Below, piece by piece: positions 8,422-17,686 of a DNA stretch of 36,203 nucleotides. Below the pieces are notes generated by a model. That model ran no database searches and was not told the origin of the DNA. It saw only the letters and a list, made by a program, of their open reading frames with translations. Numbering within the stretch: the stretch's first letter is position 1; every line of letters starts with the position of its first letter. Position numbers and translations under genes: made by a program. The stretch is from assembly GCF_900094795.1 (NCBI RefSeq), contig NZ_FMBC01000047.1, positions 1 to 36,203 on the forward strand, read 5' to 3'. This DNA comes from Kosakonia oryziphila. Lineage in GTDB: Bacteria > Pseudomonadota > Gammaproteobacteria > Enterobacterales > Enterobacteriaceae.

Positions 8422-9687
8422 ATGGATGAATACAAACCAGAAGACGGGCTGAAAACCGATCCCAGTGATCGTCGTACTGGTCGTTCTCGTCAATCTTCCG
8501 ATCGTGTTGATGAACCGCAGATCAATTTTGATGACGTTGATCTCGATGCCGACGACCGCCGTCCTTCTCGTACCCGCCGGGCGCGTGATGAGCGCGAAGA
8601 AGAGGGTTATACTGAAGGAGACGACGCTCTGGACGAAGAGCGTGAAGAACGTCGTCCGCGCAAGCGTAAGAAAACGGATGCCGCAAAACCTGCTTCGCGC
8701 CAGTACATGATGATGGGCATTGGCATTCTGGTGTTACTATTGCTTATTATCGGTATCGGTTCAGCGTTAAAATCCCCTGCGCCTTCCACGGCCAATCAAC
8801 AGAATGCTCCGGCAGAGAAGAATATCGATCTCTCCGGTAACAATGGAAGTGCGGGCGGCCCCGCCGCCGCTAACCAGGCGAATAACGCGCAGCCCGCTAC
8901 CGGCTCGTCGCCTGCTCAACAACCTGCTGGCAATGCACCAGCGCCGCAGGATGTTACCTTACCGCCAATCTCCTCGACACCATCCCAGGGTGAGTCGCCT
9001 GCAACGCCTGCTGGTCAGCAACGTGTAGAAGTTCAGGGCGATCTGAACACCGCGCTGTCGCAGCCGCAAAACCAGTCGCAGATTGACAATGCGGTAAGCT
9101 CTACGCTGCCGACAGAACCTGCAACAGTAGCGCCGGTGCATAACGGCAATGCTCGACAGACGACAGAAAGTCATTCGGCTGCAACGCGTCCCGAGCGTAA
9201 ACAGATGGTGATTGAGCCAAAACCGGTGGTTAAAGCGCCGGTCGCGAAGGCCGAGTCAAAACCGGTTACCCAGCCGCCAAAACGCACTGAAACTACGGTA
9301 ACCGCTCCAGTGAAAGCACCCGCGACAGCAACAACGGCCGCGACTGCTACGCCGGTACAACAGCCGAAGGCTGCCACTGCTGCAAGCAACGCCGTCTCAA
9401 CCGGGAATGTTGGCGAGCTGAAATCGGCTCCGGGTAGCCACTACACGCTGCAACTGAGTAGTTCCTCAAATTACAGCAACCTGAATTCGTGGGCGAAGAA
9501 AGAAAATCTGAAAAACTTCGTGGTTTATCAGACGACGCGTAACGGCCAGCCGTGGTATGTGCTGGTAAGCGGCGTGTATGCATCAAAAGATGATGCAAAA
9601 CGTGCAGTTGCTACACTTCCCGCTGATGTGCAGGCGAAGAACCCTTGGGCCAAGCCGCTGCATCAGGTTCAGGCAGATCTAAAGTAA
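8422..9687 (+). CDS. damX: Cell division protein DamX with SPOR domain
   Basis: Septal-ring protein of the inner membrane, 421 residues. It has an acidic/Arg-rich cytoplasmic part (residues 1-95, starting [20 protein letters not shown]) and one membrane span ([20 protein letters not shown]). A long low-complexity periplasmic linker rich in Pro, Ala, Gln and Thr follows, then a C-terminal SPOR domain from about residue 340 ([18 protein letters not shown] to HQVQADLK) that binds denuded septal peptidoglycan. The linker is the variable part of the family and accounts for the slight length difference from K-12 (428). Third gene of the superoperon. Confidence 0.95.
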   Translation: MDEYKPEDGLKTDPSDRRTGRSRQSSDRVDEPQINFDDVDLDADDRRPSRTRRARDEREEEGYTEGDDALDEEREERRPRKRKKTDAAKPASRQYMMMGIGILVLLLLIIGIGSALKSPAPSTANQQNAPAEKNIDLSGNNGSAGGPAAANQANNAQPATGSSPAQQPAGNAPAPQDVTLPPISSTPSQGESPATPAGQQRVEVQGDLNTALSQPQNQSQIDNAVSSTLPTEPATVAPVHNGNARQTTESHSAATRPERKQMVIEPKPVVKAPVAKAESKPVTQPPKRTETTVTAPVKAPATATTAATATPVQQPKAATAASNAVSTGNVGELKSAPGSHYTLQLSSSSNYSNLNSWAKKENLKNFVVYQTTRNGQPWYVLVSGVYASKDDAKRAVATLPADVQAKNPWAKPLHQVQADLK

Positions 9688-9754
9688 TGTTTAAAGCGCA
9701 GGATGCTGTCGGAGCTTTTTCCACAGCCGGAGAGAGTGTAAGTAATCAGTCAGC

Positions 9755-10576
9755 ATGAAAAAAAATCGCGCTTTTTTGAAATGGGCAGGGGGGAAATACC
9801 CCCTGCTGGAAGATATCGGAAGGTATCTGCCGAAGGGTGAATGCCTGATCGAGCCATTCGTCGGCGCGGGTTCGGTGTTTCTTAACACCACATACCCCCG
9901 CTATATCCTCGCTGATATCAACAGCGATTTGATTAGTCTCTATAACATCGTCAAAGACCGTCCTGATGAGTACGTTCAGCATGCGCGGGAATTGTTCATG
10001 CCTGCGACGAATCAGTCTGTGATTTACTATCAGTTGCGCGAGGAATTTAACCAGTGCCAGGATCCGTTCCGGCGAGCGCTGCTGTTTTTGTACCTCAACC
10101 GACATGGTTATAACGGCCTGTGTCGTTATAATCTGCGCGGCGAATTTAATGTGCCGTTCGGTCGCTATAAAAAACCCTATTTTCCGGAAGTGGAGTTGTA
10201 TCAATTCGCGGAAAAAGCGCAGAATGCCTTTTTTTACTGCGAATCCTACGCCGACAGCATGGCGCGCGCTGACGAGAATTCAGTCATCTACTGCGATCCG
10301 CCTTATGCCCCGCTTTCTGCAACGGCAAACTTTACGGCGTACCACACAAACAGCTTCAGTCTGGAACATCAGGCGCACCTGGCTACTATTGCCGAGAACC
10401 TGGTGCAGAACCGAATCCCGGTATTGATTTCCAACCACGACACCGCGTTGACGCGTGAGTGGTATCATCAGGCAAAATTGCATGTGGTGAAAGTGCGCCG
10501 CAGTATCAGCAGTAACGGCGGCACACGCAAAAAGGTGGATGAATTGCTGGCGCTTTATTGCCCGGCGACACTTTAA
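9755..10576 (+). CDS. dam: DNA adenine methylase (GATC)
   Basis: Methylates N6 of adenine in GATC, serving mismatch repair strand choice, SeqA/DnaA timing and phase-variable gene control. 273 residues. [12 protein letters not shown] is the N-terminal SAM-binding motif, [10 protein letters not shown] is motif I and [15 protein letters not shown] contains the catalytic [25 protein letters not shown] is the conserved C-terminal signature. The tail after LLALY is about five residues shorter than K-12 Dam (278), with no loss of motifs. The core superoperon position suggests a housekeeping methylase. Confidence 0.97.
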   Translation: MKKNRAFLKWAGGKYPLLEDIGRYLPKGECLIEPFVGAGSVFLNTTYPRYILADINSDLISLYNIVKDRPDEYVQHARELFMPATNQSVIYYQLREEFNQCQDPFRRALLFLYLNRHGYNGLCRYNLRGEFNVPFGRYKKPYFPEVELYQFAEKAQNAFFYCESYADSMARADENSVIYCDPPYAPLSATANFTAYHTNSFSLEHQAHLATIAENLVQNRIPVLISNHDTALTREWYHQAKLHVVKVRRSISSNGGTRKKVDELLALYCPATL

Positions 10577-10623
10577 CCCGCTTTCGCCGCGTTGCCAGAC
10601 CCTATTTTCTCAAGGAGATGCGG

Positions 10624-11301
10624 ATGAAACAGTATTTGATTGCCCCTTCGATTTTATCGGCTGACTTTGCTCGCCTGGGTGAAGACACCGCCAACGCGCT
10701 GGCCGCCGGTGGCGACGTTGTCCACTTTGATGTGATGGACAACCATTACGTACCGAACCTGACTATCGGGCCGATGGTGCTTAAAGCGCTGCGTAACTAC
10801 GGCATCACCGCACCTATCGACGTGCATTTGATGGTGAAACCGGTTGACCGCCTGGTGCCGGATTTCGCTGCCGCAGGTGCGAGCATCATTACCTTTCATC
10901 CCGAAGCTTCCGAGCACGTTGACCGCACGCTGCAACTGATTAAAGAGCAGGGTTGTAAAGCGGGGCTGGTGTTTAACCCGGCAACGTCGCTGAGCTATCT
11001 CGATTATGTGATGGACAAGCTGGATGTGATCCTGCTGATGTCGGTGAACCCCGGTTTTGGTGGTCAATCCTTTATTCCGCATACGCTGGATAAACTGCGC
11101 GAAGTTCGCCGCCGTATTGATGCTTCCGGTTTTGATATTCGTCTGGAAGTCGATGGCGGGGTTAAAGCCAGCAATATCGGCGAGATTGCCGCTGCTGGTG
11201 CGGATATGTTCGTGGCAGGTTCAGCGATTTTTGATAAGCCGGATTACAAACAGGTTATTGATGAAATGCGTAGCGAACTGGCGAAGGTAAGTCATGGATA
11301 A
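10624..11301 (+). CDS. rpe: Ribulose-phosphate 3-epimerase
   Basis: Interconverts ribulose 5-phosphate and xylulose 5-phosphate in the pentose phosphate pathway. 225 residues, a TIM barrel with [19 protein letters not shown], metal-binding [33 protein letters not shown] and [11 protein letters not shown]. An AAGGAG Shine-Dalgarno nine bases upstream supports the ATG at 10624 over the longer upstream reading. Its stop overlaps the gph start by 8 bases, implying coupled translation. Confidence 0.97.
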   Translation: MKQYLIAPSILSADFARLGEDTANALAAGGDVVHFDVMDNHYVPNLTIGPMVLKALRNYGITAPIDVHLMVKPVDRLVPDFAAAGASIITFHPEASEHVDRTLQLIKEQGCKAGLVFNPATSLSYLDYVMDKLDVILLMSVNPGFGGQSFIPHTLDKLREVRRRIDASGFDIRLEVDGGVKASNIGEIAAAGADMFVAGSAIFDKPDYKQVIDEMRSELAKVSHG

Positions 11302-12055
11302 ATTGCAGTCAATTCAAGGTGTAGCGTTCGATCTGGATGGTACGCTGGTGGATAGCGCGCCGGGGTTGACGGCCGCCGTAGACAGCGCGTTGTATGCGCT
11401 GGAACTCCCTCAAGCCGGTGAAGCTCGCGTGGTGACCTGGATTGGTAACGGCGCGGACGTGCTGATGGAACGTGCATTCAACTGGTCGCGCCAGGAACGT
11501 GCTATTCAGCGTGCGACGCAGGGCAAGCCAGATATTGAAGATCATGATGTTCCGCAGGAAGAGCAGATTCGCATGCTGCGTAAGCTGTTTAACCGTTATT
11601 ACGAAGAGACGGTGGAAGAAGGTAGTTTTCTGTTCCCGGACGTGGCAGACACCTTGATTGCACTGCACGCTAAAGGCCTGCCTCTGGCGCTGGTGACCAA
11701 TAAACCGACGCCGTTTGTCGCTCCGCTGCTGGAAGCGCTTGATATCGCGCAATTCTTCTCTTTTGTCGTTGGCGGTGACGATGTGGTGAACAAAAAGCCA
11801 CACCCGGAACCGTTGCTTCTGGTGTGTAAAAAGCTCAATATTCAGCCTCACGAGCTACTTTTCGTGGGTGATTCGCGTAACGATATCCGGGCTGCGAAAG
11901 CGGCAGGCAGTGTTTCTGTGGGCCTGACTTACGGTTATAACTACGGCGAAGCAATCACCCTGAGCGAACCAGACCTCGTCTTTGATCACTTTAAGGACTT
12001 ACTGCCCGCATTTGGGCTTTCGCATATTGAACATCAGGAAATGAAAAATGACTAA
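11294..12055 (+). CDS. gph: Phosphoglycolate phosphatase (HAD family)
   Basis: Hydrolyses 2-phosphoglycolate, largely a product of repair of 3'-phosphoglycolate DNA ends. 253 residues. HAD motif I is [11 protein letters not shown], motif II the LVTNKP segment, motif III the Lys in [10 protein letters not shown], and motif [16 protein letters not shown]. It overlaps rpe upstream (ATGGATAA) and trpS downstream (ATGACTAA) by eight bases each, the same tight packing as in E. coli. Confidence 0.96.
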   Translation: MDKLQSIQGVAFDLDGTLVDSAPGLTAAVDSALYALELPQAGEARVVTWIGNGADVLMERAFNWSRQERAIQRATQGKPDIEDHDVPQEEQIRMLRKLFNRYYEETVEEGSFLFPDVADTLIALHAKGLPLALVTNKPTPFVAPLLEALDIAQFFSFVVGGDDVVNKKPHPEPLLLVCKKLNIQPHELLFVGDSRNDIRAAKAAGSVSVGLTYGYNYGEAITLSEPDLVFDHFKDLLPAFGLSHIEHQEMKND

Positions 12056-13052
12056 GCCCATCGTCTTTAGTGGCGCACAGCCCTCAGGTGAACTAACCAT
12101 TGGCAACTATATGGGTGCGCTGCGTCAGTGGGTAAACATGCAGGACGACTATCACTGTATCTATTGCATCGTTGACCAGCACGCGATTACCGTGCGTCAG
12201 GATCCGCAGACGCTGCGTAAAGCGACGCTGGATACGCTGGCGCTGTATCTGGCCTGTGGTATTGATCCGCAGAAAAGTACCATTTTCGTTCAGTCGCATG
12301 TGACTGAACATGCCCAGTTGGGCTGGGCGCTGAACTGCTACACCTATTTTGGTGAGTTGAGCCGTATGACGCAGTTCAAAGACAAATCCGCCCGCTATGC
12401 GGAAAACATCAACGCTGGTCTGTTTGATTATCCGGTACTGATGGCGGCAGATATTTTGCTGTATCAGACCAATCTGGTGCCGGTTGGGGAAGATCAGAAG
12501 CAGCATCTGGAACTGAGCCGTGATATCGCCCAGCGTTTTAACGCGATCTACGGCGAAATCTTTAAGGTGCCGGAGCCGTTCATTCCGAAATCCGGTGCGC
12601 GCGTGATGTCGCTGCTGGAGCCGACGAAGAAAATGTCCAAGTCGGACGATAACCGTAACAACGTGATTGGCCTGCTGGAAGATCCGAAATCCGTGGTGAA
12701 GAAAATCAAACGCGCGGTGACCGATTCCGACGAACCGCCGGTTGTGCGTTATGATATCGCCAACAAAGCGGGCGTTTCCAACCTGCTGGATATTCTCTCT
12801 GCCGTTACCGGCCAGAGCATTCCGCAACTGGAACAGCACTTCGAAGGCAAAATGTACGGCCATCTGAAAGGCGAAGTGGCGGAAGCGGTTTCCGGCATGC
12901 TGACCGAGTTGCAGGAGCGTTATCATCGCTACCGCAATGACGAGGCCTTCCTGCAGAAGGTGATGAAAGAGGGGTCTGAGAAAGCCAGCGCGCGCGCCTC
13001 TGAAACGCTGAAAAAAGTCTACGAAGCGATAGGCTTTGTCGCCAAACCGTAA
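12048..13052 (+). CDS. trpS: Tryptophanyl-tRNA synthetase
   Basis: Class I aminoacyl-tRNA synthetase that charges tRNA-Trp. 334 residues, the E. coli length. The HIGH-equivalent is in [12 protein letters not shown], the KMSKS loop is KKMSKSDDN, and [19 protein letters not shown] is the conserved substrate-binding segment. Last gene of the superoperon. It converges on cysG, with a REP-like palindrome between them. Confidence 0.98.
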   Translation: MTKPIVFSGAQPSGELTIGNYMGALRQWVNMQDDYHCIYCIVDQHAITVRQDPQTLRKATLDTLALYLACGIDPQKSTIFVQSHVTEHAQLGWALNCYTYFGELSRMTQFKDKSARYAENINAGLFDYPVLMAADILLYQTNLVPVGEDQKQHLELSRDIAQRFNAIYGEIFKVPEPFIPKSGARVMSLLEPTKKMSKSDDNRNNVIGLLEDPKSVVKKIKRAVTDSDEPPVVRYDIANKAGVSNLLDILSAVTGQSIPQLEQHFEGKMYGHLKGEVAEAVSGMLTELQERYHRYRNDEAFLQKVMKEGSEKASARASETLKKVYEAIGFVAKP

Positions 13053-13074
13053 TTGATGACCGTAATTGATGATA

Positions 13075-13101
13075 GCCGGATGAGCGAAGTCGCCATCCGG
13101 C
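13075..13101. repeat. REP-like palindrome between convergent trpS and cysG
   Basis: GCCGGATG at 13075 is mirrored by CATCCGGC ending at 13101, around a short loop. The arms match the GCCGGATG...CATCCGGC form of enterobacterial REP (palindromic unit) elements. It lies in the 57-base gap between two convergent operons and has no T tract, so an mRNA-end stabilising or bidirectional boundary role is likely. Confidence 0.65.
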
Positions 13102-13109
13102 AATTTATG

Positions 13110-14474
13110 TTAAAACCACTTCAGCTTATCGCGTAGCGCCACGACGCGACCCACTATAATTAGCGCCGGGCTTTCCACCTGCTGCGCTAGCTCGCCGAGT
13201 TGCGATAAATCACCGCTCACCACCCGCTGCTGCACCGAGGTTCCGTTCTCTACCAGCGCGACCGGCATATCGGCCTGCATACCGTGCTCAATGAGCTTCG
13301 CCTGGATGGTGGCGGCCTGATTTAAGCCCATATAAAATACCAGCGTCTGTTTTTCTGCCGCCAGGTTGGCCCAGTCCAGCTCGCAGCCGGTTTTCAGATG
13401 ACCCGTTACCAGCCGTACGCTTTGTGCATAATCGCGGTGGGTCAGGGGAATGCCTGAATAGGCCGAACAGCCGGATGCTGCGGTAATCCCCGGCACAACA
13501 GAGAAGGGAATTCCTGCATGGCACAGGGTTTCCAGCTCTTCGCCGCCGCGGCCGAAAATGAACGGATCGCCGCCCTTCAGACGCACAACGCGTTTGCCGC
13601 TCTGTGCTTCACGCAGCAGGATCTGGTTGATCTCTTCCTGCGGCACGCAGTGGTAACCTGCGCGTTTGCCGACAAAGATACGATCGGCATCGCGGCGCAC
13701 CAGATTCATGATCTCATCCGAAACCAGACGATCGTAGACCACCACATCGGCCTGCTGGATTTGCTGCAAACCTTTCAACGTCAGTAATCCGGCGTCGCCA
13801 GGACCCGCGCCCACCAATACTACTTCGCCCCGGTTATCCAGTGGTTCAGCCAGTAGCTGTTCGGTGATTTTTTCTACCGCAGCAGTATTCTGGTTCGCCA
13901 GAGATTGCGCCAGCCGGTCGTTAACAAACAGTTTTTCCCAGAAACGGCGGCGTTCGCCGATGCTGGCGAACTGGCGCTTTACACGGCTACGTAGCTTGCC
14001 AGCAAAGTGCGCAACATGGCCGAGATGTTGCGGCAGCAGCGATTCCAGTTTCTCACGCAGTAACCGTGCCAGTACAGGCGAAGTGCCGCCGGAGGAGACG
14101 GCCACCATCAGCGGTGAGCGGTCAATAATTGACGGCATGATAAAACTCGCCTGCGTGGGAGCATCGACCACATTACAGAAGATGCGACGTGCTTCAGCCG
14201 CTGTGCTGACCTGCTGGTTAACGGCTTCGTTATCCGTGGCGGCGATCGCCAGCCAACAATCGTCAAGCAACCTTTCTTCGAATGCGCCTTCTGCCAGCGT
14301 CAGCATGCCTTCTGCTGCCCAGACGGTAAACTGCGGCGTAAACGTGAGTGCGTTAACGGTCAGTCTGGCACCTGCGTCCATCAACAACCGGGCTTTGCGT
14401 TCGGCGATATCGCCGCCGCCAACCAGCAGGCATGCGCGATCGCGTAATTGACAGAAAATGGGCAAATGATCCAC
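13110..14474 (-). CDS. cysG: Siroheme synthase CysG (methyltransferase, dehydrogenase, ferrochelatase)
   Basis: Makes siroheme from uroporphyrinogen III for nitrite and sulfite reductases. 454 residues. The N-terminal CysG-B part has the NAD-binding [13 protein letters not shown] and the regulatory [13 protein letters not shown] loop. The C-terminal methyltransferase part has [40 protein letters not shown] and [15 protein letters not shown]. The start is a GTG at 14474 giving the conserved (V/M)[17 protein letters not shown] lies a few bases upstream. The protein ends KLKWF, three residues short of the K-12 end. It follows nirD directly with no nirC between. Confidence 0.96.
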   Translation of the reverse strand: MDHLPIFCQLRDRACLLVGGGDIAERKARLLMDAGARLTVNALTFTPQFTVWAAEGMLTLAEGAFEERLLDDCWLAIAATDNEAVNQQVSTAAEARRIFCNVVDAPTQASFIMPSIIDRSPLMVAVSSGGTSPVLARLLREKLESLLPQHLGHVAHFAGKLRSRVKRQFASIGERRRFWEKLFVNDRLAQSLANQNTAAVEKITEQLLAEPLDNRGEVVLVGAGPGDAGLLTLKGLQQIQQADVVVYDRLVSDEIMNLVRRDADRIFVGKRAGYHCVPQEEINQILLREAQSGKRVVRLKGGDPFIFGRGGEELETLCHAGIPFSVVPGITAASGCSAYSGIPLTHRDYAQSVRLVTGHLKTGCELDWANLAAEKQTLVFYMGLNQAATIQAKLIEHGMQADMPVALVENGTSVQQRVVSGDLSQLGELAQQVESPALIIVGRVVALRDKLKWF

Positions 14475-14552
14475 GACATTACCTCTGTATTGTTGTTGTT
14501 CAACGTAGCATACCAGCAAGAGAACTGCGGAAGTTAAGGGAATCTTGAAGAA

Positions 14553-14573
14553 GCGGGAGCGTTGCACTCCCGC
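14553..14573 (-). terminator. Hairpin in the nirD-cysG gap
   Basis: GCGGGAG at 14553-14559 pairs perfectly with CTCCCGC at 14567-14573. It starts seven bases after the nirD stop on the minus strand. The following sequence is TTCTTC, so it is at best a weak terminator or an mRNA-end stabiliser that could lower cysG expression relative to nirBD. Confidence 0.5.
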
Positions 14574-14580
14574 AGGAGAA

Positions 14581-14907
14581 TCAGGCTTTGACCTGGACTT
14601 CGCTCTCTTTTACTCGCACGTCGAAATGCGCAACAGAACGGCTTTCATCCTCCATACACAGGCCATCACGCAGACGGAAACGCTGTTTCTTCAGCGGGCT
14701 TGCCACCCACAGATCGCCCTGATGTTCGGCGATAATCCCACGTGAGAGTACGCTGGCTTCAAAGAAGGGATCGATATTACTGATGGCAAAAACCTGTTCA
14801 TCATGGCGCGGGCGGAAAACAGCGACTTGTTTGCCGTTTACCAGCGCGCAGACACCGGTGGCAGGCATAATGTCATCGATTTTGCAGATAGTGTTCCACT
14901 GGCTCAT
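14581..14907 (-). CDS. nirD: Nitrite reductase small subunit NirD
   Basis: Small subunit of cytoplasmic NADH-dependent nitrite reductase. 108 residues, the normal length. It has the Rieske-like fold of the NirD family without the iron-sulfur Cys/His ligands; characteristic segments are [22 protein letters not shown] and [21 protein letters not shown]. Its ATG overlaps the nirB stop (ATGA), as expected for stoichiometric translation. Confidence 0.96.
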   Translation of the reverse strand: MSQWNTICKIDDIMPATGVCALVNGKQVAVFRPRHDEQVFAISNIDPFFEASVLSRGIIAEHQGDLWVASPLKKQRFRLRDGLCMEDESRSVAHFDVRVKESEVQVKA

Positions 14908-17447
14908 GCGTTTTCCTCCACTAACACGACCGGAATACGTTCATAGGGCGTTGCCGGGCGATGTTGTTCGCGTTCCGGCACCACTTGCACATTCGGGTCG
15001 CGGCGATCGCTGTTGATAAAGTGTTTGAAGCGCGTCTGGGCTGCAGGCGTGTTCACGGTTTCTGTCCATTCGCAAATTACTGCTTCACGCAGGCGGGTCA
15101 TCTCTTCTTCCAGTTGCGCGTCAAAGCCCAGCTTGTCATCGATAATCACGCTTTTCAGGTACTCAATGCCGCCTTCCATGCTCTCCAGCCAGGAGGCGGT
15201 GCGGGTTAGTTTGTCGGCGGTGCGGATGTAAAACATCATAAAGCGATCGAGGTAGTGCAGCAGAGTTTCACGGTCGAGATCGGCAGCCAGCAGATCCGCA
15301 TGGCGTGGTTTCATACCTCCGTTACCACAAACATAGAGGTTCCAGCCCTTTTCGGTGGCGATAATGCCGACATCTTTCCCTTGGGCTTCCGCACACTCGC
15401 GGGTACAACCGGAAACGCCGAATTTCATTTTGTGCGGTGTTCGGATGCCTTTGTAGCGATTCTCCAGTTCGACGCCAAAGCCGACGCTGTCGCCAACACC
15501 GTAGCGGCACCAGGTGGAGCCGACACATGTTTTCGCCATACGCAGCGCCTTGGCGTACGCGTGGCCCGTTTCGAAACCAGCGTTGATAAGCTGCCGCCAG
15601 ATTTCCGGCAGATCGTCTTTTTGCGCGCCGAACAGGCCGATACGCTGCGAACCGGTGATTTTGGTGTACAGGTTGAATTCACGGGCGATACGGCCCACTT
15701 CCATCAACCCTTCCGGCGTGATTTCGCCGCCTGCGGAACGTGGGATCACTGAATACGTACCGTCTTTCTGGATATTGGCGAGGAAGTTGTCGTTGGTGTC
15801 CTGCAACGGCGTATGTTGCGGTTTCAGGATGTACTCGTTCCAGCAGGAAGCGAGCAGTGAACCAATGGTCGGTTTACACACTTCGCAGCCGTAGCCTTTA
15901 CCGTATTTTGCCAGCAACTCGTCGAAGGATTTAATCCCTTCCACGCGGATCAGGTGATACAACTCCTGGCGCGAGTAGGCAAAGTGCTCGCACAGATTGT
16001 TGGTGACTTCGATACCCTGTTTTGCCAGCTCCGCGTTCAGCACTTGCGTTACCAGCGGAATACAGCCGCCGCAGCCGGTACCAGCTTTGGTTTCAGCTTT
16101 CAGCGCAGCAACGGTATGACAGCCTTTATTGATGGCGGCGATCAGAGCGCCTTTGGTGACGTCGAAGCAGGAACAAATTTGCGCGCTGTCTGGTAGCTTG
16201 TCGACGCCGATTGACGGTTTGCCGCTTGACGCATGTGCAGGCAGGATCAGCGCATCCGGGTTCTCTGGCAGCTCAATAACGTTGAGCACCAGTTGTAGCA
16301 GGTTACCGAAATCGCTGGTGTCGCCCACCAGCACCGCGCCGAGCAGAGTTTTGTTATCCGGGCTAACGATCAGGCGTTTGTAAACTTCTTTGCTTTCGTC
16401 GAGATAAACATAGCTACGTGCGCCCGGCGTACGACCATGCGCATCGCCGATACCGCCCACATCGACGCCGAGCAATTTCAATTTGGCGCTGAGATCTGCC
16501 CCTTCAAAGGCGTTTTGCGTACCCAGAATATGGTCTACAGCGACCTGCGCCATTTTATAACCTGGCGCGACCAGACCATACACGCGATTATTCCAGTTGG
16601 CGCATTCGCCGATGGCGTAGATGTTCGGATCGGAGGTCTGGCAGTTATCGTTGATCACGATACCGCCACGTTGAGCGACTTCCAGGCCGCACTGGGTTGC
16701 CAGCTTGTCGCGCGGGCGGATACCGGTTGAGAAGACGATAAAGTCCACTTCCAGCTCGCTGCCGTCGGCAAAGCGCATGGTTTTGCGCGCTTCGCTGCCT
16801 TCCTGCACGATCTCTTTGGTGTTTTTGCTGGTATGAACTCGCACGCCCATGCTTTCAATTTTACGCTTCAGCTGTTCACCGCCCATCTGGTCGAGCTGCT
16901 CTGCCATCAGCATCGGGGCGAATTCGATCACATGCGTTTCGACACCAAGGTTTTTCAGCGCGCCAGCGGCTTCCAGGCCCAACAGGCCACCGCCGACCAC
17001 CGCGCCACGACGACTACGACGCGCGCAGGCTTCGATAGCGTTTAAATCTTCAATGGTGCGGTAGACGAAGCAGTCCTGCGTTTCTGAACCTTTGATCGGC
17101 GGGATCCACGGATAGGAGCCGGTGGCCATGATCAGTTTGTCGTAATAGACCGTGCGCCCGGCGCTGGAGTGGATCACTTTTTCCTGCCGATTGATAGTGA
17201 TGGCGCGTTCGCCTGGTAGTACTTTCACACCGTGTTTTTCATAAAAGCCTTCACGCACCAGCGACAACTCTTCGGCAGTATGGTGAGAAAAATAGGAAGA
17301 GAGATGGACGCGGTCGTAGGCTTTACGCGGCTCTTCACAAAAGACAGTAATATCGAACTGAGCGGTGTCGGTTTTATCGAGGAGATCCTCTATAAAACGG
17401 TGGCCGACCATGCCGTTACCGATAATAGCGAGTTTGACTTTGCTCAT
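14904..17447 (-). CDS. nirB: NADH-dependent nitrite reductase large subunit NirB
   Basis: Reduces nitrite to ammonium in the cytoplasm with NADH, detoxifying nitrite made by nitrate respiration. 847 residues as in E. coli. In order: FAD/NAD(P)H-binding domains (IGNGMVGHRFIEDLL, MATGSYPWIPPIKGSE, VVGGGLLGLEAAGAL); a BFD-like [2Fe-2S] region with four Cys (ICSCFDVTKGAL and GTGCGGCIP); and the siroheme/[4Fe-4S] domains with CVGSTWC and CTRECA. Promoter elements upstream match anaerobic and nitrate/nitrite control. It shares a divergent control region with codA. Confidence 0.97.
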   Translation of the reverse strand: MSKVKLAIIGNGMVGHRFIEDLLDKTDTAQFDITVFCEEPRKAYDRVHLSSYFSHHTAEELSLVREGFYEKHGVKVLPGERAITINRQEKVIHSSAGRTVYYDKLIMATGSYPWIPPIKGSETQDCFVYRTIEDLNAIEACARRSRRGAVVGGGLLGLEAAGALKNLGVETHVIEFAPMLMAEQLDQMGGEQLKRKIESMGVRVHTSKNTKEIVQEGSEARKTMRFADGSELEVDFIVFSTGIRPRDKLATQCGLEVAQRGGIVINDNCQTSDPNIYAIGECANWNNRVYGLVAPGYKMAQVAVDHILGTQNAFEGADLSAKLKLLGVDVGGIGDAHGRTPGARSYVYLDESKEVYKRLIVSPDNKTLLGAVLVGDTSDFGNLLQLVLNVIELPENPDALILPAHASSGKPSIGVDKLPDSAQICSCFDVTKGALIAAINKGCHTVAALKAETKAGTGCGGCIPLVTQVLNAELAKQGIEVTNNLCEHFAYSRQELYHLIRVEGIKSFDELLAKYGKGYGCEVCKPTIGSLLASCWNEYILKPQHTPLQDTNDNFLANIQKDGTYSVIPRSAGGEITPEGLMEVGRIAREFNLYTKITGSQRIGLFGAQKDDLPEIWRQLINAGFETGHAYAKALRMAKTCVGSTWCRYGVGDSVGFGVELENRYKGIRTPHKMKFGVSGCTRECAEAQGKDVGIIATEKGWNLYVCGNGGMKPRHADLLAADLDRETLLHYLDRFMMFYIRTADKLTRTASWLESMEGGIEYLKSVIIDDKLGFDAQLEEEMTRLREAVICEWTETVNTPAAQTRFKHFINSDRRDPNVQVVPEREQHRPATPYERIPVVLVEENA

Positions 17448-17478
17448 TTTTGCCTCGATTTCTTTTCTATTACCTCCT

Positions 17479-17484
17479 ACCTTA
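17479..17484 (-). promoter_or_regulatory. Candidate nirB -10 element
   Basis: TAAGGT on the minus strand. A start near 17471 puts the FNR site at -41.5 and the NarL/NarP site at -69.5, the class II geometry known for E. coli nirB. The internal agreement of the three elements supports the call. Confidence 0.6.
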
Positions 17485-17505
17485 ACGATTCAGCTCCTCC
17501 ACTTA

Positions 17506-17519
17506 TTGATGTGCATCAA
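17506..17519 (-). promoter_or_regulatory. FNR-binding site of nirB
   Basis: TTGATGTGCATCAA on the plus strand is a perfect TTGAT-N4-ATCAA palindrome, centred at 17512.5 and 65 bases upstream of the nirB ATG. It predicts activation without oxygen. Confidence 0.85.
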
Positions 17520-17532
17520 ATACATCTTCGCC

Positions 17533-17548
17533 TACCACTTAATGGGTA
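17533..17548 (-). promoter_or_regulatory. NarL/NarP 7-2-7 site of nirB
   Basis: On the minus strand TACCCAT-TA-AGTGGTA fits two inverted NarL/NarP heptamers (TACYYMT type) spaced by two bases. It is centred 28 bases upstream of the FNR site, as in the E. coli nir promoter, where NarL or NarP relieves IHF/Fis repression. Confidence 0.8.
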
Positions 17549-17550
17549 GA

Positions 17551-17570
17551 TTATTGATTTTTATTGATTT
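17551..17570. repeat. Tandem 10-mer in the nirB-codA control region
   Basis: TTATTGATTT occurs twice head to tail at 17551-17560 and 17561-17570. It covers about -80 to -100 relative to the inferred nirB start, where IHF binds in E. coli. I could not fit the full IHF consensus, so this is only a positional suggestion. Confidence 0.45.
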
Positions 17571-17572
17571 TT

Positions 17573-17587
17573 ATAAGCTGTGGATAT
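17573..17587 (+). promoter_or_regulatory. Possible Nac site upstream of codA
   Basis: ATA-N9-TAT, the core Nac pattern, lies 100 bases before the codA ATG. E. coli codBA is known to respond to nitrogen limitation through Nac. A six-base match in this much DNA could arise by chance, so confidence is low. I found no PurR box in the same region. Confidence 0.3.
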
Positions 17588-17686
17588 CAATGGCTTTTAT
17601 GGTTTGCGCTAAATGCGTGCAAAAAAAAGCGGGTTTTTGCTCACGTCTCTGATACAAGATATCTGATGAAAACACGGAGGCATGCT

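Noticed and set aside
14475..14567. N-terminal extension of cysG
   Set aside because: The extra residues are not CysG-like, and the GTG at 14474 gives the conserved [12 protein letters not shown] start.
17600..17640. PurR box upstream of codA
   Set aside because: The A-rich stretch around 17615-17635 does not fit the PurR palindrome.
17564..17686. N-terminal extension of codA upstream of 17687
   Set aside because: It would run through the nirB-codA control region, lacks a ribosome site, and has no counterpart in CodA proteins; ACGGAGG sits right before 17687.
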